From contig NC_037254.1 in NCBI RefSeq assembly GCF_000002425.4, forward strand, positions 21,298,115-21,362,114: a stretch of DNA of 64,000 nucleotides. The letters run 5' to 3'. Every line of letters begins with the position of its first letter. Within the stretch, counting starts at the first letter, position 1. The notes below the pieces were generated by a model that saw nothing but the letters and a program-made list of their open reading frames with translations, made no database searches and was not told the origin of the DNA. Of this stretch, positions 10,731-24,837 are shown in pieces. The position numbers and the translations under genes are program-made. Source of the DNA: Physcomitrium patens (Eukaryota > Streptophyta > Bryopsida > Funariales > Funariaceae).

Positions 10731-13700
10731 CATTGGACAGCTTCGTTTTCACAGTAAATCTTTGACGAAGGCCAGCAACTGGGAAATTGTCTTCTCTCAA
10801 GTGGAATGAAGATAAATGCTACAAGCGGCGAGGATCATCTGCAGGAGAAAGGTTCTTTATTCTTTGTAAATTATGATCCAAAGTAGAACAAATCTAGTCA
10901 GCATCTGGTCGATTAGCAATCTATGGCTGCAGTGCTTCCTCTCGGGAGACTTCCTCGGAAGCCCGATAGAGAAGATCATCTACAGTCAGTTTACGTGGAG
11001 CACTTGCTTACTGCGCTGGTTTAGTATCACGGAATACTATGAAAAAATTTCAACCGCGTTTTCCATTTGTTGAACAAGACCTGGAAGTATCTGTGTATCT
11101 GATGTCAGCTTTATGTCTAAGCTTCACTATTGTGTAGAGTGCAGACAATGCTTCAGAGTGTGCATCTTCTGTCCTCATTTCACCCCACTTCCAAGCTCAG
11201 TTTACAGTTATTCCCAAGCCTCACTTCGATCATAAACAGAGAACGACCTCGATATCCTCATTCACTAAGGCGACTATCCACTCTACCACCATAGCCAGCC
11301 AACCATTATTTGTGTCATTCTCCCGTACACACAACAATCGCAACCATAATACACACTGCATGAGAGTTATCATGTATACAGCATCTGTACTGTTCCAGTT
11401 CAACGTCGGGCAAGAGGCTTATGGATCCCCTAGATCGGCGACTGTGCACCAATACTCCAGTTGCTTGGGGCCTAGATCAGTGCATGCCGCCCTGAATTCC
11501 CTACCTCCTTCACCGCGCTCAAGTAGCAATTGTAGCCGAGCAGGGATTCATTGTGAGTTCATTGCGAGCAAGTAAATTCATGGTTGCAATCGCTTTGCCA
11601 ACGTTGGCTCTTCCTGGAAGCCCCGCCGTGTGCTGGCCTTGCCGCCGAAAGAGCTGCCGTCCATTGCTTTTGCCGCCGAGAGCGCCGTCGTCGTCGCCGT
11701 CGAAGATAACGGCGTTGATGAGGCCCCATGGGTCACTCACTATGCCTTCTTGTATTGTGAGTTTGGTGAAATTGAAACAAGGATGGAAGGGGGAAGAAAA
11801 TTTGGGTATTCACTTGGTATAATTGATTTTAAATTTTTTTCTTTTAATTTTACTTTTATTTATCTAGACACACACATGAGAGTAAACATAGGTATGTAGA
11901 TCTTACACCTAGTAAAGAAATACATATTAGATTCAACAACAAATCTACAAATTATCTCTTTGAGTGCTAATGTATTTTTGATTTAGATTATAAAGGAAGT
12001 GGTAATTTAGGTTCTTCAATAATAATAAAAATCAAATATAAAAATAAATTTTGAAGATAAATTTATATCAAAGAGATTAATTATTTGAATGATTTTTGTT
12101 TATAAAGCATAGAGGCAAGTAAGAGATAGTTGTTTATCTGAGGATGATTGAAGGTTTGAAGTAAGTTTGAAATGAAGTAATTATTGAACTTTTACTTTTT
12201 GATTGCTTATTTTTCTCAAAATTTATTAATCTTTTACTGTTTGATGGTCTGAAATATGTATTTTCCTCAACTTCAAAATTATTATTATACTTTTTTGGTT
12301 TTTAATTTTCTTAAATGCAAGAGACTTACTATCAAAATATCCTAGCTAGGATGATGCATTTAATATCTCTTTTAAGTTATGACAACAAAATATATTCTAA
12401 ATGCTCATGACACATATACTGACTATAATGGGTAATAAATAGTATCCAAATCATTTGTTTGGATGATTTTATACATCCGTTAGTTAGTTGCTATAGATGA
12501 TTTTTAGATGAAATATTAGAAAAAAAGCAATTATACTTGGAATCAATAATTGAATTAATAGTTGATTTTTTTGGATGAATGTAATATTTAGATAAAATTG
12601 TTAATTTCGATGTGATGTATTTTGTAGATAAAAAATTGAGATAACAACTATTGTATGGATTATGATGAATATTGGTTGGATAGATGTATAAACCTTAAAT
12701 ACTTAATAGAGTAATAATTTAGGTTGAATTACAAACCCATATTAACTTATTGAAGATAATTAAATTATATTGATTCTTACATGGGATTATAAGACATCCA
12801 ATTTAGATACACATTATTTCTCTCCCAGATATGTTGCTTTAAAATAAAATTACGTTTATTTAAAATGCATAAAATCTATTTTTTAACAAATATATTAAAA
12901 ATATTATTTTAATTCATTTTAATTTTGGATATTTTGAAATTTAAGTTTCAGCCCGATATTAATTAAAATTTAAATTATTACGCATATAAATTTTATATTA
13001 AAAATATTTAGGTCATGAATAAATAAATAGATAAATAAAAACAATTTGGTTACATGATGGTTCAATAGGATATGACAACTATATACCTATATTAATACTT
13101 TAAGATAATTCCAACTTATTTATGGATATCAATGTGCTATCAACCAGATATGTTCCAATTAATCACGTAATATTTCATAAAAGTTACATGTCCACATTGA
13201 TATCATATAGTTTTATAATTTGTATTTAAGAAGTTAAAGAATCTATATGTATGGCACTATGATTAATCAATTTTTATTTGATGCTTGTTTTATTATGTAT
13301 ACAAATAAAATGACCTACTAATTTTGCAGAAATGATTCTAAACCATTGAGTAAGAAAAAAAAAAAAAAAAAAAAAAAAAAACTTTATATGTCTTTTTACA
13401 TATAGACGGTTTGAAATTTGAAAAAAAATAATAATAATAAATATTAATTCTATTCATAAAAAGAAAATAAAAAGTTTTAAAATAAGTTTCATAGAAGTTA
13501 GCTGTTTTGTATAATCATTAAAAATGATACACTAAGAAATTTTACAAGATTTGATAAAAGTTTATTCTTATTAAAATAATTGATTCTAGAATTTATTGAA
13601 TAGTACAAGCAAAATTATATAAAATTTGAATGAAATCATAAAATTTTTATGAAGTCATAAATAAAAACTTGATTTTTTTTTGGTAAAACTTCAAGATGAA

Positions 13701-14600
13701 AATTGAATGATAATAAACTAATAAACTTCAAATAATTACTTAGTTGATTTTTTGAATGATAATGAACTAAAAATTTTAAATTAATTTTTTTGAAATGATT
13801 ATTATAAACCAAGTCTACTTGTTAGAATTAACAAGATTTATAATTTATTCTATTTTATTTTAATATAAAAATGAGCATTTTTTATAAGAATTAAAGTAAT
13901 TCTCCACCTCAACTTCAACAATTTTAATGCATTTTATGAAACATTAATTTAAAACCTTGATTCTAGAACTTCATCCATCATACATATATATAATAGAACT
14001 TGCCCAAAAACATACTCCGTAATTGCACAACCTCCCTAAATGCATATCAATGTCTTCATCCCAACCTTCGGCATATACTTAGAGCCTCCTTCTATGCTTG
14101 ATTGGTGGACAAAAGTGTAGCTAAAATACAAAGCCCTCCCCCAATTTTTTGACACATCATTAGTTTTAGAAATGAGGCTAGCAACTCATCCTTCACCAAT
14201 TATGGGGAGCGGAAAAGATAATTGGAGTAGTCCATCAATGAATTGGTGGAATTTTGACTTGCAATAGAAGTCATTTGGTCTTAATATGACTACCTATGAA
14301 ATGTCATAAAGCGCTTCAGTCCCTTACACATTTCTAAAATCGGGTGGATTTTGCGTTACGGGGACCATCAAGTGCGAACAAAGTCCAAGAATAACATTGC
14401 CCATCCATAGAGCATAAAAGGCCCTTAGCTTGACCTCTACAAGTGAATAACTTGCCGAAGTGAATACCCTACTGTTGGTCTAGACCATATTCAATTAGAC
14501 AGACAGACAGTAAGTAAATATGCTGATTGAAGGTGAGGGGAAGTTCACTTCTATGCTGAGGTGGCACATAACAGCAGCAAGCGTTGGAAACAGGAAATGG
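10731..14600. other. Deaminase 3' flank, then AT-rich intergenic DNA
   Basis: 10731 to about 11.1 kb is probably 3' UTR of the deaminase gene. 11.3-11.8 kb has short GC-richer frames (11312-11575, 11553-11822, 11630-11899, all +) without recognisable domains. From 11.82 kb the DNA is strongly AT-rich, with a 27-base poly(A) run at 13355-13381 and nothing I can identify. Composition becomes balanced again near 14.0 kb. Confidence 0.5.
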
Positions 14601-14615
14601 CACGTGGTACACGTG
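14601..14615. promoter_or_regulatory. Two G-boxes (CACGTG) nine bases apart
   Basis: CACGTG occurs at 14601-14606 and again at 14610-14615. Each is palindromic and includes the ACGTG core bound by plant bZIP and bHLH factors (ABRE or G-box). Paired ABRE cores are typical of abscisic-acid or stress-responsive plant promoters. They lie just left of a GC-rich block that looks like the start of a transcription unit to the right. Function is inferred from motif and position only. Confidence 0.45.
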
Positions 14616-16117
14616 AAATGAACGACTTCCATCCAAAGCTGGTGATGATAGCTACAGGTCGTTGACATATAACCACATGTGACTCACTCAGGGTCGGAAG
14701 GAGCCAAAACTCAGCGCCGCCCCGCATGGCCCGACCGGGCCCAGCTCTGCCCCCCACCCCCAAGATCCGACTCGGCCCGCTCCGGCGCCATTGTTCCCAT
14801 CGTCGGTATTGAAGACCGCAGAGTGAGCGTCGCGATGATGGCGGCAAGATGCCTGGTGCTTAAGCTTCACTGCTCGGCAGGCATTCCATTCTCCCTCTTC
14901 CCTTCTCGTTGCCTTCCTCCCGAACCTCCCGCGTCGGTGTTTGAATTCGTCGCCTTGCGCGGCAAGTTGTCAATCCTCCAGTCCCCGTTTCTTTCGCTGC
15001 CCCGTGCATGATTCGCGCTGAAATTCGAAATGAATCTTTGAGCGCGGGGGCAGCAGAGCTCTCCTCACATGGAAGGCATTTGTCGAGAATGTGCGAGGAT
15101 CTCATAGGTTTTTCTTTTCTCGCGAGCGCCAGGGTGATGGCGCTAGTGGAGTTCATTGTTTCTGCGAGGTCGAGGAGGGATTCACCGGTCGCGAGGTGGC
15201 TCAGGACGGACTTTCTTCTGTACGCAGGATTGATGCTGTTTTTTCGGACCTTCCGTGGACCAGCACGGGAAGCTCACCACATGCCAGGGATCGTGTGTCC
15301 AGAACCATGTAAGTGAATATTGTTCGGAATTTTGAACCCCGTGTATGGGAACTGAATTGCGGTGTAAATCCTGGGTGAGGTAGAACACATAGATTCGGTC
15401 GCTGCTGGCTCTCTGTCTTGTTTGTTGCAACTCTGAAGACGGATAACAAGTTAAGGTTGTTTGAATGTTAGATTTTCCTAGTGTAAGGTGTTTGACATGT
15501 TTCTAGATTGGTACACGTTCGAGATGGTTGTGTTTCGGGGAACGTTCAGCCTTTATACCCGATCGCACCTTCTGGAATTTACAACTGTTTTCGTGACTTC
15601 TGGTACCTAAATGGTTTTATTTATTTATTTATTTTTATCTCCAAACTACACTGTTTCTTTTCCTACTTTTGAAACATAATCTTCGTGTTCTACTACATCA
15701 AACCTGTTGATCGGGAATGTGTAGCGCATGCACGATCACTTTCGTTGAAACCTTCTTTTCTCTGAGCTTATTATCTTTACGCCATAAAGTGTATTTAAAG
15801 ATCTATTTTCATTTAGTTTCTACCTTGAGCTGGTATATGTCCAGCTGTGGTCCAGTGTTTTATAGACCAGGGCATTGTACTCACTATGGAATGTCAGAGC
15901 TTTCTTTAGAGATGCATAGAATTGATGGCTTCATTAGAATCGATCCTTCAGTGTTTTTTTGATTAGAATGATTCAACTTGTTTAATTTGTTAACCGAAGC
16001 CTACAAGGCGTTGAGGCTCCTCCTTTTCAACCATTCGTTCTTGTTCGTCTCTCCTGAGCGCGTTGCTGGTTGAGACATTACTTTTCCACAGAACTCACAA
16101 ATTAGCAGCGGCATTTA

Positions 16118-16148
<31 letters not shown>

Positions 16149-18800
16149 TTTTCTCTCGTAAACTAGAAATCTGCGTTCTGGTTTTGCGTTCTGGTTTTAT
16201 GAGGTTCCAAGTGCAGAGCATGATTTCATGTTGTTGCAGCCAAGTGAAGTGTTTCACGAGGGAACGCTATGAGTAATGACTGCTACCGTCCTGTGCTTTA
16301 TTGAGCCTTAATTCCTAAGATTTGACTTTGCAACATCAATTCTTGGACAATTAGTACAGTTCTATGTATTTAGCGTTTTCATGCTAGCTGTGGAATCTGA
16401 GATACTGGTCTTCCATTCTATTTTTTAACGTTTAATCCCTGCTTCTTGCGCCTACGGCCAAGATGAGATGTGCAAAGGCTGTTTTATTAGCGGTAGTTAA
16501 AATCGGCTTATTATTGAGAATGCCTGTTATTATAAAGACTATCCGTCCTTCTATCGTGACCAGTTTAAACACGTCTTGTTAATCCAGTGTGAAGGTTTCT
16601 ATATCAGTCCTTTGTGAATATTTACTTGTGCATTTGAGACTGATGTTGCATGTGTTCTTGTCCAGTGGACGCTGAATCCTTCTGAAATTGGTGTCGGTCG
16701 AATCTGAGTTACTTCGTCGCATCGTTTGCTCGATTGTCAGTAGAGGCAATGGAAATAAACCTGCACGCGAGGCGCACATTACGACTCTATGTTGAAGTTC
16801 TATAATGGAAGATGTGTATCCAAGTCAAATTGATTTTTACATTTTATTCGAGTATTGCTGCTCTTCACAACTTGGCGGAAGGCTTTCCATGGGAGTAGAA
16901 GCATTATGTTCATCAGCTGGAAATAAATAATGAGATGAGAAGGATCACCGTTCTCAACGTCTAAACTTCTGCATGGGTTGAAGCAGCTACCACTGTGACC
17001 CGCTGAAGCGACTTGTCTCGAGGATGTACACATTGCTCCTCTGGCGGATCGTTTTTGGATGTGGACACTGAATAAACTTCGTGATCTTCAGTTGAAGAGG
17101 ATAGAAGCAGGCGGTTCAATTGTGGATAAGGCCTTTTTAGTGATCGAGAAAACGATCAGGCACTTGCACCAAAGATATGTAGTAAAGTTGCCGAGCAAGT
17201 GTACAGCTTTTATTTACCTGGGAACTGCACGTATACAACTAGATCGAGTTGTTCATCTAAACTGTCGAGCACTCACGGGTCCTCAAGATCTGCACTGGTG
17301 AGGCGAAGAAGGAATGGACGCTTCGACTGCCGACGATTGGAGAACCAAATCGTCCATTATTTAGATGCCAAGTTCTTAGTTTTGCGAACTTTGGCATGTA
17401 GACTTCTGCCAGGAAGACGTCAGTAGTTCATGTTGTTTCGTTGCATGTTCATACGGATGTGTTTCTGCTTCAATCGCTTATGTAATTAGTTGTTTTTTTC
17501 TACTCCTTTGTGGTCAAACCCATCTTGAAGTCAGCAATTAGAAAACCTCCAAGACATGCTAGGTTATACGATTCAAGGAAACCTGTACATCGTCGGTTGG
17601 GAAGACAAGCCTAGACTGGAATTGATGGATCATCTGTACCTAAATTTGTGAGGTCCTTAACCAGTAGCTTGTGTGTAGTTCGAAAGATCCCATTTTTCGC
17701 TCATCAGCACCACAGCCCAATCAACTTGTCTCTACTTCCAAGCTGTGCTAGGTACGTAGTCGTCGTTGCTTCTCATCAATTTTCCTGTGTTCTCTGAATT
17801 GATGTCCTTGCTTGATCTTAACATATCCTTTTTTTCGTACTCTCAAGTTATTGTCCTGTTTCATCTTGCTTCTACGCTTATTCATGATATTTAATCGCAT
17901 CCCGGCCGACTTGTGGAAATCCTTCTATTTACGATGCTCACAGAAGTTGACTGTTAAATTCAGGTTAATGTTAGGAAATGCGCGACACAATCGTAAACGT
18001 GAGGCCAGCGTCATGTTGCTCTTGCTCTGGAAGACGACGGCTTGCATTTGTGCAAGTGACTTATCTTTTGAGTCCAAATAATAGCAGCACCTAGCTTCAA
18101 GGCTTAATGACCTTTTGGCGCTTTTTAGGAATTTAGTCTTCATCAGCCGTTCCTAATCGATCTTCACCCTCCAGCCTGAGAGCATTCCCATAATCCCTAC
18201 CGTTTTTCTGAAGAGGATGAGGATTTGGAGTGCAGAATAGTGTTGGGATCTCTGTTGGTAGACGAAGCGCACATTTGCAACACATTTACTGAATCAACTA
18301 GCTCAATGCTCTCAGTTTGAGAGTCTAATTCCGTCGGTGCGTGAGATTTATGTTAACATTGGATGATTATGATGATCTCCAATTGGTGGTATTATCAGGC
18401 GTGGCTCAAGCATGAAGTTCTCATCAGGTTAGTTTGAAACATCCAACTTGGGTTCGTTGGGTTGCTGGTGGTGTGCGCAACCTGTGCGTCTCGAGTCGGA
18501 ATGGGAAATTTTCTTCCAGCTTTTATCGACTCCCATTCTTCTGGTAAGCTTTGCAATATTATTAGCAACATCCAAGAAAAGGATGCTTTACCATTTTCTC
18601 TTGTTTGATCACATTCAATTTGTGTAAACTACTGGTGTCACTCATTGACTTAGCTGTCGCGCAAGATGGTTCTATGCTGTTGTGCAGAGCTTGGACACCA
18701 AGCTTTTCGCTGTTAAGGATTTCTCATGCCGGAGACCAAGTAATTATTGATGTTATTGCCAATTATCAAATATACGCTTCAATTCTACTCTTGTAATGAT
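14616..18800. other. Gene-like block without recognisable protein
   Basis: 14.7-15.3 kb is GC-rich, and the rest has balanced composition unlike the AT-rich flanks. A good donor (GTAAGTG) occurs at about 15308, at the end of two overlapping open frames (15008-15316 and 15091-15312, +). Further donor-like GTAAGC sites occur near 18543. I could not assemble a protein with any known domain from exons here. A (TTA)n microsatellite lies at 16119-16147. Candidates are a noncoding transcript, a gene with long UTR introns, or a decayed gene. Confidence 0.4.
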
Positions 18801-19837
18801 GTAAAGCATGTGAAGGTCAAAACATATAGGTTTTTGATAAATAACATTTTACTAACAAAGTTCAGCTACATCTTCTAATATAAAAGCATGCCTTCCTATT
18901 TACAAGGCTGTTACTTCAATTTGCTTGTGAGGACAAATCATTTTTATGTGCCTTGTTGCGTTTGTTGCTTCAAATGCAAAATGCTGAAGGTAACGCAAAA
19001 TAATTAAGTAATCTGGTCTATTATATAATACTGTTATTGATTTATCTATTGTTCTCTGCAAATCCTTTGTGCAAAGTTTGTACTTTATAACAAGAATGAA
19101 TTCAAGACACCACACGATAAAAAAATGGTTTTTAAAAAAACACATTGTAAATTTTAATTTTCAATATACATGTTTAGTCACATTTTCATTGGTAAATGAT
19201 GTTATGTTTTATAATTCTTGTCATTTTATTTTCTTTTTTATTTTCTAAAAGATCTAAAAAGGTGAGTTTTGTATTTAAAATCATAATTGGAAGTTGAAAA
19301 ACAATTACAATGTGAAGCTAAATGTACAAGTTTGTGCATGTTAAATGAATTAACCTGTTCGAAATTTACACTGGCCTCGTAAAAAAATGAACATAACAGT
19401 AATTGAATGCAAAAGTTTTAATACATTATTTAATTGTTTCTAATGTGTAGAACAATTATTGATTGAAAGATATAATCAAACACAACAATAATAGAAAAAA
19501 TACTTTATACATTTTAATGTTTTTTTTTCAAAATTTAAATTTTCTTTAGCTAAGACTTAATAATTTTGAATTTTTAAAATTGAATTAATTTACATCTTCT
19601 CTTTGCTTACAGAAATTGATAATCTGATTTAATTGGTGGTAATTGGTATTAAATAATCAAATATCTTATAGTTCAATTTAAAATAATTAATAATATTATT
19701 AAAATGTTACTTACAGCATAAATTTATTACATAACTATCCATATATACTTTCAAGGATATGTAAGATAAAATATATCCATAAAAAAATAATTAAAAGGAG
19801 TATACAAACTTGTTACTTTTAAAGAATTATAGACTTA

Positions 19838-19868
<31 letters not shown>

Positions 19869-22800
19869 TATAGATTTATTATTTATAAATTATTTCACAA
19901 TAAAGATATACACATATAACTTTAAGTTTTAAAATCATTAAATAATCAAATATCGTATATATATATATATATATATATAAGTCAATTATAATTAGAAATT
20001 CAATAATTAAATAATAATATAAAATACTATTTTAAAGCATATCTTTATTTTATTAAATGGTTAAGTAAGATTAATACATTCATAATAAATACACAATTAT
20101 GCATTTATTATTTAGTACTTCTTAGGTAATGACACGTTTATATTAAGAGTCTGCTAATTCTAATTTTTCATGCACAGCAAGAAAATTCCATGTCAAGATC
20201 TTCAACAATCCTTTCATTGTTGCATGCTCTTTCTTAATACAAGATATTGTGATGTAGCCCAAATAAGAAATGTACTTAATCAAAGCCCCTTTAAGTTTTT
20301 TTTATTGTAAACCAGCCACATATTTTCTAAGTACTTCTACACATGGGGCATAACTAATGTTTTAATATTAGTCCAAATAGATGTATATGTATCCTTTGCC
20401 TTGTTGAAGCACAAGGCTTGCCACATCTACATGAGCTTCTTGAATTGGCTATTTGTCGTAATGATGGCTTATATATTTGTGAAGACACTCTTTTTTTTAT
20501 ATATATGAAATACAAAGCTATACTTTGGTATTTCACAATCATGCTTTAAATAACAATCATTAAAATTAATTGTAGATTTATGAGAAAAAAGAAGTAGTCC
20601 TACCAAAGATAGACTCCAAAAGCATTCTTCACTTGTTCTAAGGCCCATCTACAATGCAAGTCTTTCTCATTACTAATAAAACAATAAAATAGTGAGAAGG
20701 ACTACTTGTTAGAAGGAAACCCATCTTATGTAGCAACTGCATTTTGTACCTATTTTGCTCAACAATAATTAGAAGTGTATATCATACTATACACAATAAG
20801 TACATCAATATGTTCTAGAATCAAGGAAATTACTTGTTTGTCTTATAAATATAATAAAAAAATATTGACAGAGTTCAATGAATATTCTTTATTAGTTTCT
20901 TCATTGGTTTTTGATATAAAGAAGAGATACATAAGCTTGTCATTTTTATTGATTCTAATTTCATGCTTTATCCCTTTTTCAATGAAGATGTCTAATTTTA
21001 CTTCTATTGGTTTCTTACATACAAGAATTGTCGCCTTTGATTTGCATCTTCAATTATAGATGTTTTAATACACTATTAGGCAACTAGTGAAGTAGAAGAT
21101 TTTTGTAATGACTAGCTTTTAATAATGTAGATATCATGTGCTTCATGTTGGCATTCATTCTCCTTGCTACAACATAGATCACAATATTCTCAATCAAATT
21201 ATAAAAGTGGCAAGCATTTATAATATCAACATCTAAACCATGATCTGTTTTCTAATTTCTCTTAATGACAACATAAAAGAAATAGACTATTCTTGTACTG
21301 GTATTATTCTTCAACCATTGTTCTCTCATTGTAATTTTCTTACTATATAAGCAAACAAAGTCTATTATTTTTAATTCTTCATCTAAACAATTGTAGTTTT
21401 TTTACAAATTGTGTCATTCAAACCATGTGTTCTTTTTATTTTGCAAAGACTTCGACCATCTTTTGAGCTTTTTTAAAAGTTGTATAAGAGGCAAGAAATA
21501 GAGCTTCTAGCAACATCATATTATAAGAATGTAAGATCTCCAACTAACATCTTTCCACCAAATTGATAGTAAAAAAATATAAGACTATTTTTACTATCTC
21601 CAATTCTATCAAATAAAGACAAAAGAAAATGACAAATCTAAATTCATAAGTTAATATAAAGACTACAATCCAAAGTGCACAATTTTATGGAGATTGTAAA
21701 TAGTGGATGATATTGATGTATAACATCTACCACCTACAAATAATATTGGTATACAAAATCTAGCATGAATTGATGATACTAACAATAATAATCAAGAATG
21801 AGAGCAATATAGATAGGAGTGAAAAATTAAGTAGATGAGAGTAATATCTAATGAGAAAAGAAACACATTTTATGATATTATATAAAAGATTATTAATACT
21901 AGAGAAATGAAAAAGATGTCCTATTAACAAAGAAATAATATCTTAACACTATGTTTTTTAATTTTTAATTTAAATTTAATTTGATGTAATTTTATAGAAG
22001 TATTTTAAAAAATTAAAAATAATCATTTAGCATTATAATCTAAATATATTATTTCAATTATTTTAAATTAAAATATTTTTTAAATATAAATAATTTTATT
22101 ATAAATATTTAATTATCAAAATTATAATAATATGAATTTTTCTATGAGAAAATGATACTGGTGTTTTCTAATAGTACATAATTTAAATACAATTTATACA
22201 TTCATATTATGTATCAACCATTAGAATATTAAAAAAAATATATATTTTAAATTGTTATTGAATTAGACTAAATAAATTATTATATTTTTATTTTTTAATA
22301 TATAAAAATAAAAATATTTAAAATAAACTAATATTTTATTTTAATATTTTTATCACATAATAATAATAATAATAATAATAATAAATTAAAAATTACAACA
22401 ATATACATATGGTTCAAGCTAAAAGTACTTCACTCCAATTTACTAAACACATGCCACAAATTGTTATATGCACATGCCAAAAAATAGAGGCATCTAAATG
22501 GCTAGTTATTGTTGTATAGAGACTAACATCAATAATGATTATGGAGGGTCAAGGTATAGACAATCCTCCCTATAGTGATCTTGCTAACCAATTAGCAAGT
22601 AGGGTTTTTGAAGGTAGAGCTCTCAAAAAAAAAATGAACTTTATCACATTAGTCTTCCAATAAGTCTTGGATTTTTTTCATGACTTTCTAATCATGCAAG
22701 GTTTGACAAAACATTATTCTAGCTTGTCAACTAATAAATAGACAATAAAGTATTTTTTTTTACTTTTCAACATGTGTTTCACACTTCATTTTTTCAAGCT

Positions 22801-24063
22801 CTAACATTGCATTCATTCTTAAATTCTTATAGAGCTTTGGAAGTTGCTGCTTGGACTCTCATGAACTTGTTGGTTAATTTGCAAAATCCTTCTATCTTCT
22901 TCATATTCTATACTTGTTTGTTCTGCAACATGGTCTAACTTTAAATACATTGTGAAAATTTAATATAAAAAAGAAGATATTGGAATACTCAAAAAAATTT
23001 GTAAAATTTTTCCTAAATTGTCTTAATTTGGTGATTCTTTGCTACCAACTTTTTCTTCATAATTTTATTATCTTGGTGTAAATACTTATAAATTATATTA
23101 ATCTTACGTAAAAATTTATATAATGTGTGTTTGGATACTATACTGTAACAATGTTTCTATATAATATTATAATACTTTTCAAAAATATATTCCAAATAAA
23201 GAATAATCTTCTAAGATATTCAAGGAGATAGAGTTGAAATCCTCTTCTTATTGTTTTTTGTAGCAAGCATCATTGTCGTGTTCAATATTACATGCTTACC
23301 CATATGTAAGATCAAAGGAAAGAAAATTTGAATTTAATTTGCTAAAAGATTCAACATCCTCCTATAGTGATTGTTGCCAAAGCTTGGCATCAATCAAAGA
23401 ATTACACACTTAACAAATTCAAGTCTTGTTTCTTCATTCTTCATATCTTCATAAATAATACGACCAAATCAAGACGCATATAAACACACAAAGTGTTACA
23501 ATTACACTTCTTCTACTAAAATAAAAAGTACAAAAGGCATCTACAAAAAAAAACCATTAAAGTATCTAATGAAAGATTTATAAATCAGATTATCAACAAT
23601 GAAAGCAAAATTTATTCTTCTAATTCAACTATGGTAATATACTGTAAGAATTTATTGTTTGCTATTTCTTATTTAAATACTCAATCTTATTATGCCAAAA
23701 TCCGTTTTAAAATCTTATATTCTATTAAACTAGTAAGTTGGAGAAGAAGTCTAACACATGTTGTGAGACTAGGAAGAAAAAGTTTATCTTTTACTTTTTT
23801 TTGGAAACTCTACCTCCAAAAACCTTGCCTGCAAGCTGGTCAATGAGATTGTCATAAAGAGGCTGCCTGCCCCTTGATTTTAAATGAATTTATATTTTAA
23901 GATGCCATTATCTTGATGCAATTAGCCATATTACTAAATAAGATAAATAAGTTGGTATAAAAAAAATTCAAAAATCTAATAATATAAAAGTTGATGTAAT
24001 ATTTTTATTTTTTATTTTTTTATTTAGAATAAAATAAAAATAGAAGTCTAATAATTTTGACAA
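18801..24063. other. AT-rich repeat-rich DNA
   Basis: Very AT-rich, with microsatellites (ATT)n at 19839-19868, (TA)n at 19956-19979 and (AAT)n at 22358-22384. Between about 20.1 and 21.5 kb the minus strand has slightly higher coding-like texture broken by many stops, which suggests an old decayed element, but I cannot assign a family. No intact gene is seen. Confidence 0.5.
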
Positions 24064-24068
24064 ATATG
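24064..24068. repeat. Left target-site duplication ATATG
   Basis: ATATG lies directly before the TG of the first LTR and matches the five bases directly after the last LTR (36971-36975). Five base pairs is the usual Ty3/gypsy duplication length. Confidence 0.7.
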
Positions 24069-24625
24069 TGTCATGGACATATGCATGTAAGCCAATAATT
24101 ATATATATAAATAGGTAGAAGTAAGTAAAAGTAGGTAAAAGTAAGTTAATTCTATAGTATTTGATATAGAAGCTTCTTAAAAGCTTCATAGACACTGCTT
24201 TGATTTTATAGGTGTTATTAATTGACTTTTTGATTAAAAACATGGTCAACAAGTTGGCCATGTGTCACATATATTGTTAGCTTGAAGACCAAGCTAACTA
24301 TATGGTCCACACGTAGAAAAACTTGCCTTGTAAGTCAAGGCATGTGTCCTCTAAAGTCAACACATATTGGAGGTCTTATAGAACGTCACCACGTAGCCCC
24401 TAGTTAGATAGTATATATAGAGACAAGAGTGAAGCCTTCTTCATTCTTGTCAACTCTTTTTTTGCTTCCAGTCTAGTTTCAAGAGTCTCTAGTTTTCTTG
24501 GCTTTAGGCAGTAGCCATTCCAGTTTCTTTTTTAATATATATATCAAATTATTTCTATTTTATCATCTTTCTAAGAAAAAAGTCTCACTTGTTTATTTAA
24601 CTTGATCATGTTCTTGTCCTTGACA
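24069..24625 (+). repeat. LTR A (5' LTR of the composite)
   Basis: 557 bp, starting TGTCATGGAC and ending CTTGACA. It shares its whole length with LTR D (by eye roughly 90% identical). A TATA box (24412-24419) is followed within a few bases by a hairpin at 24422-24451: a 13-bp stem around the loop CCTT, with one G-T pair here. A candidate primer-binding site resembling the initiator-Met type (ATATCAGAGC, about 24647) lies some 20 bases downstream; that offset is unusual, so it is weakly supported. Confidence 0.85.
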
Positions 24626-24837
24626 GATTGACAAGAGTATACTTACAATATCAGAGCTTTGTCTAATCTTGATAAAGAAAAGATTATCCAATTTTTTTAA
24701 TAAGATATAAGCATATTAGAAGTTGCGGATTATCTTCTTCTAAACTGATATTGTCCTTAGTATTTTCTTAGTTCTCAAGTCCTTTCTTCTATTTGTCTTG
24801 AGTGATATAAGACACCTTCTCTTTTCTAAGTGTTATC

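Noticed and set aside
17059-17301. 80-codon plus-strand frame as a gene
   Set aside because: No domain, overlapping alternative frames and no convincing splice partners; left within the unassigned gene-like block.
20100-21500. Possible decayed coding sequence on the minus strand
   Set aside because: Some protein-like texture, but too many stops and no motif I can assign; reported only as unidentified AT-rich DNA.
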